Below, piece after piece: positions 21,434 through 30,601 of a stretch of DNA of 59,265 nucleotides; the stretch's first letter is position 1, and each line of letters starts with the position of its first letter. Source of the DNA: Rhodococcus sp. AW25M09. GTDB taxonomy: Bacteria > Actinomycetota > Actinomycetes > Mycobacteriales > Mycobacteriaceae. The notes under the pieces are model-generated. The model saw only the letters and a list, made by a program, of their open reading frames with translations. It ran no database searches and was not told where the DNA came from. The stretch lies in assembly GCF_000333955.1 (NCBI RefSeq), contig NZ_CAPS01000094.1, positions 1 through 59,265 of the forward strand. Reading direction: 5' to 3'. Made by a program: the position numbers and the translations under genes.

Positions 21434-22517
21434 CGATGGCTCCCATACTGCGGGCGGGCGGTACGAAGCCCTCGGCGTCGATGCCGTGCCCTGCCCACTT
21501 GTTCCACATCGCCCCGCGCCACACGGCCGCCAATTCGTCATCGGTGGCGCCGCCGCGAAGTGCCGCGCGAAGATCGGTTTCGTCGTCACTGAACAAGCAC
21601 GAGCGAATGGTTCCTTCTGCAGTCACCCTCGTGCGGTCACAATCTCCGCAGAACGACCGCGTCACCGACGCGATGATGCCGACCGTGGCGTCCGTACCGT
21701 CGACACTCCATTCCTCGGCGGGAGCGGACGGATCGGCGCGGCCGACGGCGCGCAGGTCGAATGCGGTCGAGAGTTCGTCGATCAGGGTCTGGGCGTCGAT
21801 CATGTTGTTGCGAGCCCATTCGTGATCGGCGTCGAGTGGCATCTGCTCGATGAAGCGGAGCGCAACCCCTTCGTCGAGACACCACCTCAGCAAGTCGACT
21901 GCACCGGAGAGTGTGTCGCGCATCAGAACTGCATTCACCTTGACCGGCGTCATCCCTGCTCGCTGCGCCGCACGGATCCCGGCGAGCACGGACGGTAACC
22001 TGTCTCGCCTGGTCAGCCGTGCGAAATCTGCCCGGTCGACCGAGTCCAACGACACGTTCACCCGGGTCAGCCCGGCGTCCGCCAACGACTGCGCCCGGTG
22101 CTCCAAGCCGACTGCGTTGGTGGTCATCGACAGCGGCACGCCCTCCGCTGCCTCGGCGCTGAGCCGCAAAATCTCGTCGAGGTCGCGTCGCATGAGGGGC
22201 TCGCCACCGGTGAAACGCACGTCGCGAATACCCAGCAAACGCACCGATACCGAGACCACGCGTGCAATTTCGGCGGGCGTGAGCAAATTCGCCGCAGGAA
22301 TTGCCGGAAGGCCCTCCTCCGGCATGCAGTAGGTGCACCGAAGCGAGCACTTCTCGGTGATGGAGATACGCAGGTCCCGCGCGACGCGCCCGAAGCGATC
22401 GATCAGATGGGGCACGTCCGGCCGATCGGCCACGGAATTCACCTGCGCCGATGAACGGTCGCCCGCAGCTCCGCCGAACACCGGAATGCCGAGCGAGGTG
22501 ACACTGTCCACCGTCAC
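21426..22517 (-). CDS. moaA: GTP 3',8-cyclase (radical SAM)
   Basis: 363 residues; first step of molybdenum cofactor synthesis, converting GTP to 3',8-cyclo-H2GTP. The radical-SAM cluster is CSLRCTYC (CxxxCxxC). The C-terminal cluster CGDCDRTR...SCLF (CxxC-x13-C) binds the second 4Fe-4S centre and the GTP, and the C-terminal Gly-Gly (GAIGG) is conserved. GTG 22517 with AGGTGAGG upstream gives the best start; upstream in-frame starts would add a poorly conserved tail. Divergent from moeA across ~110 nt. Confidence 0.94.
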   Translation of the reverse strand: MTVDSVTSLGIPVFGGAAGDRSSAQVNSVADRPDVPHLIDRFGRVARDLRISITEKCSLRCTYCMPEEGLPAIPAANLLTPAEIARVVSVSVRLLGIRDVRFTGGEPLMRRDLDEILRLSAEAAEGVPLSMTTNAVGLEHRAQSLADAGLTRVNVSLDSVDRADFARLTRRDRLPSVLAGIRAAQRAGMTPVKVNAVLMRDTLSGAVDLLRWCLDEGVALRFIEQMPLDADHEWARNNMIDAQTLIDELSTAFDLRAVGRADPSAPAEEWSVDGTDATVGIIASVTRSFCGDCDRTRVTAEGTIRSCLFSDDETDLRAALRGGATDDELAAVWRGAMWNKWAGHGIDAEGFVPPARSMGAIGG

Positions 22518-22610
22518 CTCGTACCTCACCTTCGTCGATCCAGCATGCATGTCCTGAACGTGTCTACCCAGTATGCCGCAGCCCACACTCGGCAGCCTTG
22601 TCGGCGTGCC

Positions 22611-22616
22611 TAGGAT
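22611..22616 (+). promoter_or_regulatory. Candidate -10 element (TAGGAT) for moeA leader transcript
   Basis: TAGGAT ends 8 nt before ATG 22625, which places the transcription start on or next to that ATG, so the transcript would be leaderless. No clear -35. Confidence 0.45.
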
Positions 22617-22624
22617 GATCACCC

Positions 22625-22669
22625 ATGACGGCTGAGCACAAGTGCGCGATCACCGGACCTACGCAGTGA
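22625..22669 (+). CDS. Possible 14-residue leader peptide coupled to moeA
   Basis: ATG ORF of 15 codons ([14 protein letters not shown], stop TGA) whose stop overlaps the chosen moeA start as GTGA (22666-22669). It starts right where a leaderless transcript from TAGGAT (22611-22616) would begin. Leaderless short ORFs that feed a downstream gene are common in mycobacteria. Whether it is translated, or just a spacer, cannot be seen; one Cys and no codon bias that would point to amino-acid attenuation. Confidence 0.4.
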   Translation: MTAEHKCAITGPTQ

Positions 22670-23856
22670 GCGCCGTATCCGTCGAGGAACATGCCGCCGC
22701 GGTCGAGGCCATGCTCGCTGCGCTGGGTACCAGAACTGCGCAACGCATCCCTCTGGCCGAGGCCCTGGGACGCGTCTCGTTCGAGGACGTTCGATCACCG
22801 GTCGATCTGCCACTGTTCCGCAATTCGCAGATGGACGGCTACGCGGTCGATTCTCGTTCGGTGGCCACGACCCCGGTGACGCTTCCGGTCTCGACCGTCA
22901 TCGCCGCAGGCCCCACGGAGGCGGCGGTGCTGGCCTCGGGTAGCGCGGCGAAGATCATGACCGGAGCGCCGATCCCCGACGGAGCCGACGCCATCGTCCC
23001 CGTCGAGGACACCACCGTCCCTACCGTGGGTTCGGTGACGATCGAACGGGGCCGCGCGGCAGGTGCATTCGTTCGCGAACAGGGCAGCGACGTCCGCGTC
23101 GGAACAATTCTGATCGAGGCCGGTCGGGCGCTCGAACCCCGGCACATCTCCGTTCTCGCGGCGGTCGGCTTCGCCGAGGTCGACGTCCGTTCGCGGCCAC
23201 GCGTGGCCGTGGTGACCACCGGTGCCGAACTGGTGGATGCCGGATCGGCGCTCACGCCCGGCCAGATCTACGACTCGAACGGCATCACCCTTGCCGCACA
23301 TCTTCAGGCCAGCGGCGCGGAGGTGGTCGCGGTCGCGCGAAGCTCCGACGATCCGAGCCGATTTCGCGAGATTCTCGACGAGGCAGCGCAGTCGGCGGAG
23401 CTGATCATCACATCCGGCGGGGTCTCGATGGGCGACTTCGAGGTGGTCAAGGATGTCCTCCGGCCACTCGGCGGCCACTTCGGCTCGGTTCGTATGCAGC
23501 CGGGCGGGCCGCAGGGCATGACGATGTTCGACGGTATTCCTGTTCTCAGCTTCCCCGGCAACCCCGTCAGTACGGTGGTCTCGTACATCATGTTCGCGCG
23601 CAACATCGTTCGGAAGGCCGCAGGCCTGTCCCCGGTGCTCCCCCGCACTGCGTCTCTGCACGAACCGGTCGTGTCTGCGCCGGGCAGAAGACAGCTGCTG
23701 CGTGGCAGGCTGCGTGACGACGGCCGGGTGGAGCTCGTGGCCGGCCCCGGCTCCCACCTGGTAGCGGCCCTGGCATGGGCGGACGTTCTGATCGACATCG
23801 ACTCCGACACAACCGAACTCGCCGCAGGAACCGACGTGGAGGTATGGCCACTGTGA
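22666..23856 (+). CDS. moeA: Molybdopterin molybdenumtransferase
   Basis: 396 residues; inserts molybdate into adenylated molybdopterin. Domain order is standard: N-terminal NSQMDGYAVDS, the MoCF-binding domain with VVTTGAEL, IYDSNGITLAAHLQASGAEV, TSGGVSMGDFEVVK and FGSVRMQPGGP, and a C-terminal domain ending DVEVWPL. GTG 22666 is chosen because it overlaps a possible leader ORF stop (GTGA) and begins the family-like [19 protein letters not shown] 22642 is the in-frame alternative. The next gene starts within its last codons. First full gene of the moeA-moaC/mog-moaE operon. Confidence 0.93.
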   Translation: MSAVSVEEHAAAVEAMLAALGTRTAQRIPLAEALGRVSFEDVRSPVDLPLFRNSQMDGYAVDSRSVATTPVTLPVSTVIAAGPTEAAVLASGSAAKIMTGAPIPDGADAIVPVEDTTVPTVGSVTIERGRAAGAFVREQGSDVRVGTILIEAGRALEPRHISVLAAVGFAEVDVRSRPRVAVVTTGAELVDAGSALTPGQIYDSNGITLAAHLQASGAEVVAVARSSDDPSRFREILDEAAQSAELIITSGGVSMGDFEVVKDVLRPLGGHFGSVRMQPGGPQGMTMFDGIPVLSFPGNPVSTVVSYIMFARNIVRKAAGLSPVLPRTASLHEPVVSAPGRRQLLRGRLRDDGRVELVAGPGSHLVAALAWADVLIDIDSDTTELAAGTDVEVWPL

Positions 23857-24863
23857 CCACCGACGCCCCGCATTCCCATCTGTCTCATCTCGACGATCAG
23901 GGCCGCGCTCGCATGGTCGATGTAGCGCACAAGAAGGAGACCTCGCGAACGGCCGTCGCGGCCGGAGAATTCGTCACCACTGCCGAAGTCATCGCGCTCG
24001 TGCGCGCGGACGACATGCCCAAGGCCGATGTTCTCGCCACCGCGCGCATCGCGGGCATCTCGGCGGCGAAGAGGACATCGGAACTGATCCCCCTGTGTCA
24101 TCAGCTCGCGCTCTCGTCGGTCAAGATCTCGTTCGAGTTCACCGAGTCGTCCATCACGGTCGAGGCAACAGCGCGCACCACCGGGCGCACCGGAGTGGAG
24201 ATGGAGGCACTGACCGCAGTCGCGGTGGCCGGACTGACGCTGCACGACATGGTCAAGGCCGTCGACCCGGGTGCCACGATGAACGGGGTTCGGCTGATCA
24301 CCAAGGACGGCGGAAAGCACGGCCATTGGCAGCGCGACGAGGCACGCACCTCCCCTACCGCCGAGGCTTCGCAGACGGTCGAGTCGACACGATCCGCAGT
24401 GGTTCTGGTGGCGTCCACCGGCGGCGCGAACGGGACTCGGCCGGACACCACCGGACCCTCGATCGCATCGTGGTTGTCCGATCGAGGCTTCACCGTGCGG
24501 GGTCCGCTGGTGTACGCCGATGCCGACATCGCGGCGGGTCTACAAGACTCCCTCCGCGGCGAACCGTCGTTGATCGTCAGCACCGGGGGCACCGGCGTAT
24601 CCCCGACCGACGCGACCCCCGAGGCGACAGCGGCACTACTCGATATCGACATGCCGGGGATCGCCGACGCGATCCGTACCCGCGGAACGTCTGCGACGCC
24701 GCACGCGGTGCTCAGCCGAGGCGTCTCGGGCCTGATCGGACGGACGCTGACCGTCAATCTGCCGGGCTCGCCCGGCGGCGTCAAGGACGGTCTGGCCGTC
24801 CTCGATCCCCTACTCGACCATGTGCTGGCCCAGATCGCCGGAGGAGGACCCCACGATGAGTGA
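23853..24863 (+). CDS. MoaC-MogA/MoaB bifunctional fusion (molybdenum cofactor)
   Basis: 336 residues with two enzymes in one chain. Residues ~10-165 are MoaC, cyclic pyranopterin monophosphate synthase: MVDVAHKKETSRTA, KRTSELIPLCHQL and TGVEMEALTAVAVAGLTLHD. Residues ~185-336 are MogA/MoaB, the adenylyltransferase that activates molybdopterin: STGGTGVSPTDATPEAT and NLPGSPGGVKDGL. GTG 23853 overlaps the moeA stop as GTGA and has GGAGG 10 nt upstream; ATG 23844 also exists but is too close to that site. This fusion is known from Rhodococcus and relatives. Confidence 0.92.
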   Translation: MTTDAPHSHLSHLDDQGRARMVDVAHKKETSRTAVAAGEFVTTAEVIALVRADDMPKADVLATARIAGISAAKRTSELIPLCHQLALSSVKISFEFTESSITVEATARTTGRTGVEMEALTAVAVAGLTLHDMVKAVDPGATMNGVRLITKDGGKHGHWQRDEARTSPTAEASQTVESTRSAVVLVASTGGANGTRPDTTGPSIASWLSDRGFTVRGPLVYADADIAAGLQDSLRGEPSLIVSTGGTGVSPTDATPEATAALLDIDMPGIADAIRTRGTSATPHAVLSRGVSGLIGRTLTVNLPGSPGGVKDGLAVLDPLLDHVLAQIAGGGPHDE

Positions 24864-25269
24864 ACTCGTCGCGCGAATTTCCAGTGAACCATTGAGTACC
24901 GCCGAAGTGGAAGCAGCGGTGCAGGATTCACGGCACGGTGCCGTTGTGCTGTTCAGCGGGATCGTCCGTGATCACGATGGTGGCCACGCTGTGGAAACCC
25001 TCGAATACCGCGCTCACCCCGATGCCGAACGCTTCTTGAGCCGATGCTGCGCGGAGGTCTCCGCCGACACGGGCCTGGCAGTAGCCGCAGTACACCGCGT
25101 CGGCGATCTGCGCGTCGGCGACCTCGCCCTCGTGGCAGCCGTCGGTTCGGCTCATCGCGCCGAAGCATTCGAAGCCTGTGCCCGACTCGTCGAACGCATC
25201 AAGGCCGAGGTCCCGATCTGGAAGCGGCAGGGCTTCGAGGGGGGACGCACCGAGTGGGTCGGCCTGTAG
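24856..25269 (+). CDS. moaE: Molybdopterin synthase catalytic subunit
   Basis: 137 residues; MoaE, which with MoaD converts cPMP to molybdopterin. Family signatures: HGAVVLFSGIVRDHDGG near the N-terminus, [30 protein letters not shown] with the conserved R and H, and the active-site Lys pair in IKAEVPIWKRQ. ATG overlaps the stop of the moaC-mog gene by 8 nt; GAGGAGGA ribosome-binding site. It ends 5 nt from the convergent CobW-type gene with no visible terminator between. Confidence 0.94.
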   Translation: MSELVARISSEPLSTAEVEAAVQDSRHGAVVLFSGIVRDHDGGHAVETLEYRAHPDAERFLSRCCAEVSADTGLAVAAVHRVGDLRVGDLALVAAVGSAHRAEAFEACARLVERIKAEVPIWKRQGFEGGRTEWVGL

Positions 25270-25274
25270 GGCAG

Positions 25275-26324
25275 CTATACGGTGTCGAGGTAGCGGTGGA
25301 CCGGGAGCATCGATGAGGCGTCGCAGCGCTCGTGTGGTGTCCGCACGCAGGCACGCAGACGTCTCTCGACCGCCGATGCGTCGAGCTCGGTACCGATCAG
25401 CACCAGTGCGGTCTGCTCGGGCTCGCCCCGAGACCACGACGAAGCCTCGAACCGAATGTGACGGCCTACCGTGTGGACGATGAATTTCTGCATGTATCCC
25501 GGTATTGCGAAATACACGACACCTTTTATGCGGTAGAGATTCCCGGAGGGATTCTCCAGGAATTCGATCAATCGTCGCGGTTCGATCGGATCGGTAGTGA
25601 CGAATTCGGTATGCGAGTACTGCGCGTGCAGATGGTGGTGGTGATCGTGGTCGTGATCGGCGTGGTCCTGACGAAGAAGTTCGTCGAACGACAACTGCAC
25701 GGACATCGCCGACTCGACCGATAGGTTCTCGCGGCGGTCGAACAGCAGCAGCGGATCGACTCGACCGAAAGCGACCGGGACGACCGGAACGTCCCCCACC
25801 ACGTCACGCACTGTGGAAGCACGTGCGGAGCGTTCGGATTCGGAGACCGCATCGGACTTGTTCAACACCACCAGGTCGGCCAACTGCAGGTGCTGTTCGA
25901 CCTCCGGATGCAGTACACGCGTCCGCGGAAACTCCACCGCGTCGACGACCCCGACGAGCCCGCCGTAGACGATGAACTCGTTCTCGCTGCCGCGAACCAT
26001 GCGGATCAGATTGCGGGGCTCGGCCAGGCCACTGGCCTCCACCACGATCACGTCGATGTCCGAACGGCGATGCGCGAGGGCGTCGAACATCGCATCCATG
26101 TCGCTGATGTCCACCGCGCAGCAGATACAGCCGTTGCCGAGCGAGACCATCGAATCGACCTGCCCGGCCACCAGCATCGAGTCGATGTTGATGGCTCCGA
26201 AATCGTTGACCACCACGCCGATTCGAATGCCGGCATCGTTTCGCAACAGGTGATTGAGCAGAGTCGTCTTACCTGCGCCGAGGAAGCCTGCGACTATCAC
26301 CACCGGGATTCGTCGACGCGTCAC
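25275..26324 (-). CDS. CobW/COG0523 family G3E GTPase (putative metal chaperone)
   Basis: 349 residues. Walker A GFLGAGKT (13-20), the COG0523 signature CICC (66-69, metal-binding CxCC), NKSD guanine-specificity motif, and a His/Asp-rich stretch (DHDHDHHHHLHAQYSH, around 220-235) that probably binds metal. The C-terminal CobW_C domain contains GVVYFAIPGYMQ and ALVLIG. These GTPases deliver Zn, Co or other metals to targets. GTG start 11 nt after the stop of a zinc-amidase gene, so both are likely in one transcript. The target is unknown. Confidence 0.88.
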   Translation of the reverse strand: MTRRRIPVVIVAGFLGAGKTTLLNHLLRNDAGIRIGVVVNDFGAINIDSMLVAGQVDSMVSLGNGCICCAVDISDMDAMFDALAHRRSDIDVIVVEASGLAEPRNLIRMVRGSENEFIVYGGLVGVVDAVEFPRTRVLHPEVEQHLQLADLVVLNKSDAVSESERSARASTVRDVVGDVPVVPVAFGRVDPLLLFDRRENLSVESAMSVQLSFDELLRQDHADHDHDHHHHLHAQYSHTEFVTTDPIEPRRLIEFLENPSGNLYRIKGVVYFAIPGYMQKFIVHTVGRHIRFEASSWSRGEPEQTALVLIGTELDASAVERRLRACVRTPHERCDASSMLPVHRYLDTV

Positions 26325-26335
26325 GGCGTCCGAGA

Positions 26336-27436
26336 CTACCGGGCAGCGAGAATCTGCTTCATCAGCCCTCGTGCGAAGTTCGACACACTGGTGACGTTTT
26401 CCTGGGTCACGAGCCCCCTCAAGCCCTCGACCCCGAAAGAGTCGACGTACGGCGAGACGCTCTCGAGCAATCGAGACAGCGCACTGCGCCCCTCGACAGC
26501 GGTGCCCGCTCCCGGCTTCGCGGATGTCGTGGGGGCAGCGGTGTCGGCCGGGGCAGCTGCAGTCGTATCGGCCGGGGTCGCCGCTGTCGTGACGGCAGTG
26601 TCGGCACCGAGTAGGTAGTCGATGATCCCGGTCGCAATGGCGATCGCGTGCTTCACCTGACCGTCCGAGCTTTCGAGCAGTGCCGCGTCGCCGGGGTTCG
26701 ATCCGTTGCCCATTTCTACGAAGACCAGGGGGACCGTCGTCAACGCGGGGCCTGCAACATCGGATCGCTCCTGGATTCCGTCGTCGACGCCTGCGTAATT
26801 GGCCGGATCGAAGCCAGCACGCACGTACGAGTCTCGCATCAGATTCGATGCCGAACGACCGCCCTCGGCCTGGGCTGCATCGGCGGCTGCATCAGGAATC
26901 GGCAGCGTCGGGACGATGAGGTGAAATCCGTGCTTGCCGGTGTCGGTCGTGGTGCTCGTGGAGTCCGCGTGGATGCTGACGGCGACGTCGGCTCCGGACT
27001 CGCTCGCGGCGCGCGCCCTGTCGTCGACGCAGCCGCCCCAACCGGTGTCGTCTGCTCGGCTCGTCTGGACCGTTGCACCCAGGCTCTCGAGGCTGGACCG
27101 GACGAGTTCGCTGACTTTCCAGTTGATGGTGTGCTCGGGCACTCCGTCCACGGTGGTCATGCCGGTGGTCTGACAGTCTTTTGTCCCGCCGCGCCCATCG
27201 CTGACCTGTCGCTGCACATTCTCCGAATGCGCAGTGCCCTGGTGGCCCGGGTCGAGGAAGACCGTCTTACCGGACAGTTCGGTACCGGAGGAGGCAGTGG
27301 TCGACGGTGTCGTGGTGCTCGGCGTGGTCGTGTCGGGCGCGGCGTTCACCGGAACGGGTACGAGGACTCCCGCACCGAGTATTCCGGCACACATCAATGC
27401 TGTTGTTGCCGACCTGCTGATTCGTGCACATTTCAT
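26336..27436 (-). CDS. N-acetylmuramoyl-L-alanine amidase (Amidase_3), secreted
   Basis: 366 residues. Signal peptide about 1-32 ending VPVNAA, a Thr/Pro/Ser-rich linker, then a zinc amidase_3 domain: first Zn His in VFLDPGHQG, Zn Glu in GVPEHTINW, second Zn His in VSIHADS and catalytic Glu in PLVFVEMGN. It should cleave the bond between MurNAc and the stem peptide in peptidoglycan, outside the membrane. The C-terminal ~90 residues are Ala/Thr-rich followed by a helical end. Close to M. tuberculosis Rv3717 (Ami1) in domain content. Divergent from lsr2 across ~500 nt. Confidence 0.9.
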   Translation of the reverse strand: MKCARISRSATTALMCAGILGAGVLVPVPVNAAPDTTTPSTTTPSTTASSGTELSGKTVFLDPGHQGTAHSENVQRQVSDGRGGTKDCQTTGMTTVDGVPEHTINWKVSELVRSSLESLGATVQTSRADDTGWGGCVDDRARAASESGADVAVSIHADSTSTTTDTGKHGFHLIVPTLPIPDAAADAAQAEGGRSASNLMRDSYVRAGFDPANYAGVDDGIQERSDVAGPALTTVPLVFVEMGNGSNPGDAALLESSDGQVKHAIAIATGIIDYLLGADTAVTTAATPADTTAAAPADTAAPTTSAKPGAGTAVEGRSALSRLLESVSPYVDSFGVEGLRGLVTQENVTSVSNFARGLMKQILAAR

Positions 27437-27932
27437 ATGGACATTGGCGCCCCGGTGAAGCTGGTGGCGCGTCTCCCCTCTCGACCCCTCGGACGCGAAT
27501 GATCGGGCGAGTCGCCGAATTCACGGGACATCACACGTCACAGCAGACACTTACGCCTCAAGTGAAGCAGAGATCACCGGTGCTGCGCATCGGTCCACCT
27601 TTCGTTAGCGAAACGACTGCATTTCGTGATCGATTCGATGCCGAAGCGAACCGTGCGTCTTTATCGACCAGAACCGACTCGACGACGGAAGAACGAATAC
27701 AAACCGGACAGTTCGTCGTCCATCTACATAAAGACAAGCATGACGCTCAGCCATTGTTTCTCACATACATCTCGCTCGTTTCGGCGAACGGCCCATCCGA
27801 TTCTGTGACAATTCTGCGAATCGAGCAACAATCCCCGGCCCATATAGATAAACGCTTTGCCGAGCCGTATAGTCATTTTCGTTCGATCTGGACATCCCCG
27901 CATCATCCCCGGCACCATTGGAGAGCTTCAGC
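27437..27932 (+). promoter_or_regulatory. Intergenic control region between amidase and lsr2
   Basis: About 500 nt without a supported gene; visibly more AT-rich than its surroundings between about 27600 and 27900. TATAGT (27868-27873) is a good -10 for lsr2, giving a ~55-nt leader; GGAGAG (27920-27925) is the lsr2 ribosome-binding site. AT-rich DNA is what Lsr2 itself binds, so autoregulation is plausible but unproven. No amidase promoter identified. Confidence 0.45.
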
Positions 27933-28277
27933 ATGGCCAGAAAAGTCTATGTGCAACTAGTCGATGACATCGACGAAAAACCGATCGACTCCGGTGGCGA
28001 ACACATAACCTATTCGGTCAACGGAGTCAGCTACGAAATCGACCTGAGCGACAAGAACGCGAAGGAATTTCACCGCAAGCTCGACTATTACATCGAACAC
28101 TCCACCAAGGTCGGTGGAAAGCGGACGAAGAAGTCGAGTACCTCCGCAGCCGGCTCGAAGCGCGACGCCAATCAAACCAAAGCCATCAGAGAATGGGCGA
28201 AGGCGAACGGCCACAATATTTCGGCGCGAGGAAGAATCCCCGCCGAGGTCGAGCAAGCCTTCGACGCGGCACACTGA
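27933..28277 (+). CDS. lsr2: Nucleoid-associated protein Lsr2
   Basis: 114 residues; H-NS-like xenogeneic silencer that binds the minor groove of AT-rich DNA and bridges it. The N-terminal dimerisation domain (1-60: [27 protein letters not shown]) is followed by a basic linker (KRTKKSS) and a C-terminal helix-turn-helix with the RGR minor-groove hook at residues 99-101 ([11 protein letters not shown]), matching R97-G98-R99 of M. tuberculosis Lsr2. ATG 27933. Single-gene transcript ending at the strong hairpin 28305-28342. Confidence 0.97.
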   Translation: MARKVYVQLVDDIDEKPIDSGGEHITYSVNGVSYEIDLSDKNAKEFHRKLDYYIEHSTKVGGKRTKKSSTSAAGSKRDANQTKAIREWAKANGHNISARGRIPAEVEQAFDAAH

Positions 28278-28304
28278 CGCCTCGACACTCGACCACACCG
28301 GACA

Positions 28305-28342
28305 ACGACAAAAGCGCCGCTCGCGAGCGGCGCTTTTGTCGT
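28305..28342. terminator. Bidirectional terminator between lsr2 and tRNA-Ala
   Basis: Perfect inverted repeat with two 19-bp arms (ACGACAAAAGCGCCGCTCG and its complement) and no spacer; each arm carries an A4/T4 run at its base, giving U-tracts on both strands. Terminates lsr2 (+) and the tRNA gene (-). Confidence 0.9.
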
Positions 28343-28382
28343 ACGTGACTCCATGCTTGCAAATTAGAGCTCATAACTTCGG

Positions 28383-28455
28383 TGGAGCTAAGGGGACTCG
28401 AACCCCTGACCCCCACACTGCCAGTGTGGTGCGCTACCAGCTGCGCCATAGCCCC
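28383..28455 (-). tRNA. tRNA-Ala (anticodon GGC)
   Basis: 73-nt cloverleaf on the minus strand: acceptor GGGGCTA/TAGCTCC with discriminator A, anticodon stem CCACA/TGTGG around loop CTGGCAG (anticodon GGC), T-arm GGGG-TTCGAGT-CCCC. CCA is not fully encoded (ACC then G). Confidence 0.97.
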
Positions 28456-28572
28456 GAGATACTGCGTGCTCCCGCTCATGCGGTTGCTCGAACGAAGTTA
28501 CACCATCGGTCGCAGCAGCAACAAATCACCTGGTGCGGCCCTTCCGATGTCCGGCCGCCACCACTGCGATCG

Positions 28573-29319
28573 TCAGTTGATGGACGCCAGCCATTCCGAG
28601 TCGCCGAGCGCATCGACCACCTGTCCGTCCACCAGCACCCCCGGTGTTCCGCGTGCCCCCGACGCCGCCAGTGCGTCCCGTCCGGTGTTGGCGTCCGCTA
28701 CCGCGGCATCGCGTTGCGCGCCACTGGCGATGCATTCCACAGCCAGCTCGCTCGCTCCGCTCGACCGGGCGAGCTCGGCCAATTCGGCATCGGTTCTGTC
28801 GGAGTCACCGCCCTCCTCGGGGCGAAATCCCGGGTCGAACAAACCGGAGTGAAAAGCGGAGTACACCCGCGCATTCTCCGTTACTGCCACGCAGTGGGAA
28901 GCCGCGACAGCGCGAGTCGAATAGTCACCCGAGGCCGACTGCCCGTCCAGGAAGTTGACCAGGTGGTATTTGACCTCGACAACACCGTCGTCGATCTTCT
29001 GAGCCAACTCCTGACCGTGTTTCACTTCCAGGTCTCCACAGAACGGGCACATCGGGTCCTCGAAGACATCGATGACGCGCTGCGCTTCGGGACGTGCCAG
29101 TTGCACGACGCCGTCACCCGGCAACGACAATTCGACCTCGGGATTCTTCACGGTGCCGTAACCGTCGTTGCGTGGGGCGTCGGTTCCGCTCTGCCACATG
29201 ATTGCGACGACGATGACGATCACCACCACGACGAAAGCGATGCCGCCCAATACATAAGTCACTGTGTTGGACGTGGCCTGCGGCGTATGTTTCGTACTCG
29301 ATATCTTCTTCTGGCTCAC
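28573..29319 (-). CDS. Membrane-anchored DsbA-like thioredoxin-fold protein
   Basis: 248 residues. A short basic N-terminus is followed by one transmembrane helix (about 20-42, LGGIAFVVVVIVIVVAIMW) and an extracytoplasmic thioredoxin_4/DsbA-like domain with redox motif CPFC in VFEDPMCPFCGD and a cis-Pro loop GTPGVLVDG. This fits the mycobacterial DsbA-like/DSBA oxidoreductases that introduce disulfides in exported proteins. A further Cys pair (SHC, VEC) lies in the inserted helical domain. GTG 29319. It follows the MFS gene by 25 nt. Confidence 0.85.
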   Translation of the reverse strand: MSQKKISSTKHTPQATSNTVTYVLGGIAFVVVVIVIVVAIMWQSGTDAPRNDGYGTVKNPEVELSLPGDGVVQLARPEAQRVIDVFEDPMCPFCGDLEVKHGQELAQKIDDGVVEVKYHLVNFLDGQSASGDYSTRAVAASHCVAVTENARVYSAFHSGLFDPGFRPEEGGDSDRTDAELAELARSSGASELAVECIASGAQRDAAVADANTGRDALAASGARGTPGVLVDGQVVDALGDSEWLASIN

Positions 29320-29344
29320 AGAGCGAATACTACGGTCGTACCCG

Positions 29345-30601
29345 TCAGGTGCGCTCGCGCTCGAGGGAGTCCGGAACGCGCGACCACCAGAGTCCGGCGA
29401 CGAGTAGCAATGCACCCGTGACGGCGAAGGCCGGCCCGAACGAGGCCTTCTCCACGATCAAGCCGGCCACTATCGGGCCGATGACAGCGCCGACATCGGA
29501 GGCCATCTGGAAGGCGGCAAGCACGGGCCCTCCGCGCGCTTTCGATCCGATCACATCGGCAACCGATGCCTGCTGCGCAGGACTCATCAGCCCCGATCCG
29601 ATTCCGGCGACGAACGACACCACGAGGAAGAGCACGGGATCGTGCACGTATCCCATCACGACGGTCCCCAGGCCGCACACTGCCAAACCGCCCACCATGA
29701 ACGGCTTGCGTCCGCGCACATCGGACAGGCGCCCGGCACTGGCGAGAACAACGGCATTCCCGACCGCGAACACGGTCAACGCGACACCGACGAACACCTC
29801 CGATTGTTGCATCGCCTCGACGACGAACAACGGAACCAGAGCTACTCGAACGCCGAACACCGCCCAACCGTTGGCGAAGTTCGATGCCAGCGCGGCTCGA
29901 TAGGAAGGAACGCGAAGAGCGGCGAGCAGGGACATCGTCGGCGGGGCCGATCCCTTCTCGGGCTTGACGAGATCGGAATTGCCGAGCGTGAAGTACACGA
30001 CCGCGGCGGCGATCACGAGCGCCACAGCGTAAATGACGAACGGCACCCTCAGCCCGAACCCGACGAGTGCACCACCGACCAGCGGACCACCGATCGTGCC
30101 CAGCAGGAAGCTCGTCGCGTACAGGCCGGAGATGCGTCCGCGCCTGGTGGGCGGACTGATTCTGATCAGCAACCCGAGAGCCGACACCGAGAACATGGTG
30201 GATCCGATTCCGCCGAGCCCGCGAAAGACCAACAGCTGCCAATATGTCTGGGCCAGAGCACACGCGCCAGTGGACACCGCGACGATCAGGAGCCCGATGA
30301 GGTAGACGGGTCGTTCCCCGAGCCGCTGAACCAAAGATCCACTGACCGGCGCGAACATCAAGCGCATGAGCGCGAAGGCACTGATCACCGCAGACGCGGC
30401 GGCCACGCCCACCCCGAATTCGCGGGCGAATTGCGGCAGGGCGGGCGCAACGATGCCGAATCCGAGGGCAATGACGAATGCCGCCGACACCAGCACCCAA
30501 ATCTCGGGTGGCAGCTTGTCTTCCGGCTGCAGTGTCGGCTCTGGAGTCGAACCATCGCCATCGGGCGAGTTCGGCCGATCGGGTGTGGGCGAGTCGGTCA
30601 C
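29345..30601 (-). CDS. MFS transporter
   Basis: 418 residues with 12 predicted membrane segments; the loop 2-3 motif is present in modified form ([16 protein letters not shown]) and the equivalent loop 8-9 reads [16 protein letters not shown]. Resembles drug/metabolite efflux members (DHA1 type); the substrate is unknown. The first ~30 residues are Pro/Asp-rich and cytoplasmic. GTG overlaps the pgm stop by 4 nt (GTGA), so it is coupled to phosphoglucomutase, an odd pairing with no known functional link. Confidence 0.88.
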   Translation of the reverse strand: MTDSPTPDRPNSPDGDGSTPEPTLQPEDKLPPEIWVLVSAAFVIALGFGIVAPALPQFAREFGVGVAAASAVISAFALMRLMFAPVSGSLVQRLGERPVYLIGLLIVAVSTGACALAQTYWQLLVFRGLGGIGSTMFSVSALGLLIRISPPTRRGRISGLYATSFLLGTIGGPLVGGALVGFGLRVPFVIYAVALVIAAAVVYFTLGNSDLVKPEKGSAPPTMSLLAALRVPSYRAALASNFANGWAVFGVRVALVPLFVVEAMQQSEVFVGVALTVFAVGNAVVLASAGRLSDVRGRKPFMVGGLAVCGLGTVVMGYVHDPVLFLVVSFVAGIGSGLMSPAQQASVADVIGSKARGGPVLAAFQMASDVGAVIGPIVAGLIVEKASFGPAFAVTGALLLVAGLWWSRVPDSLERERT

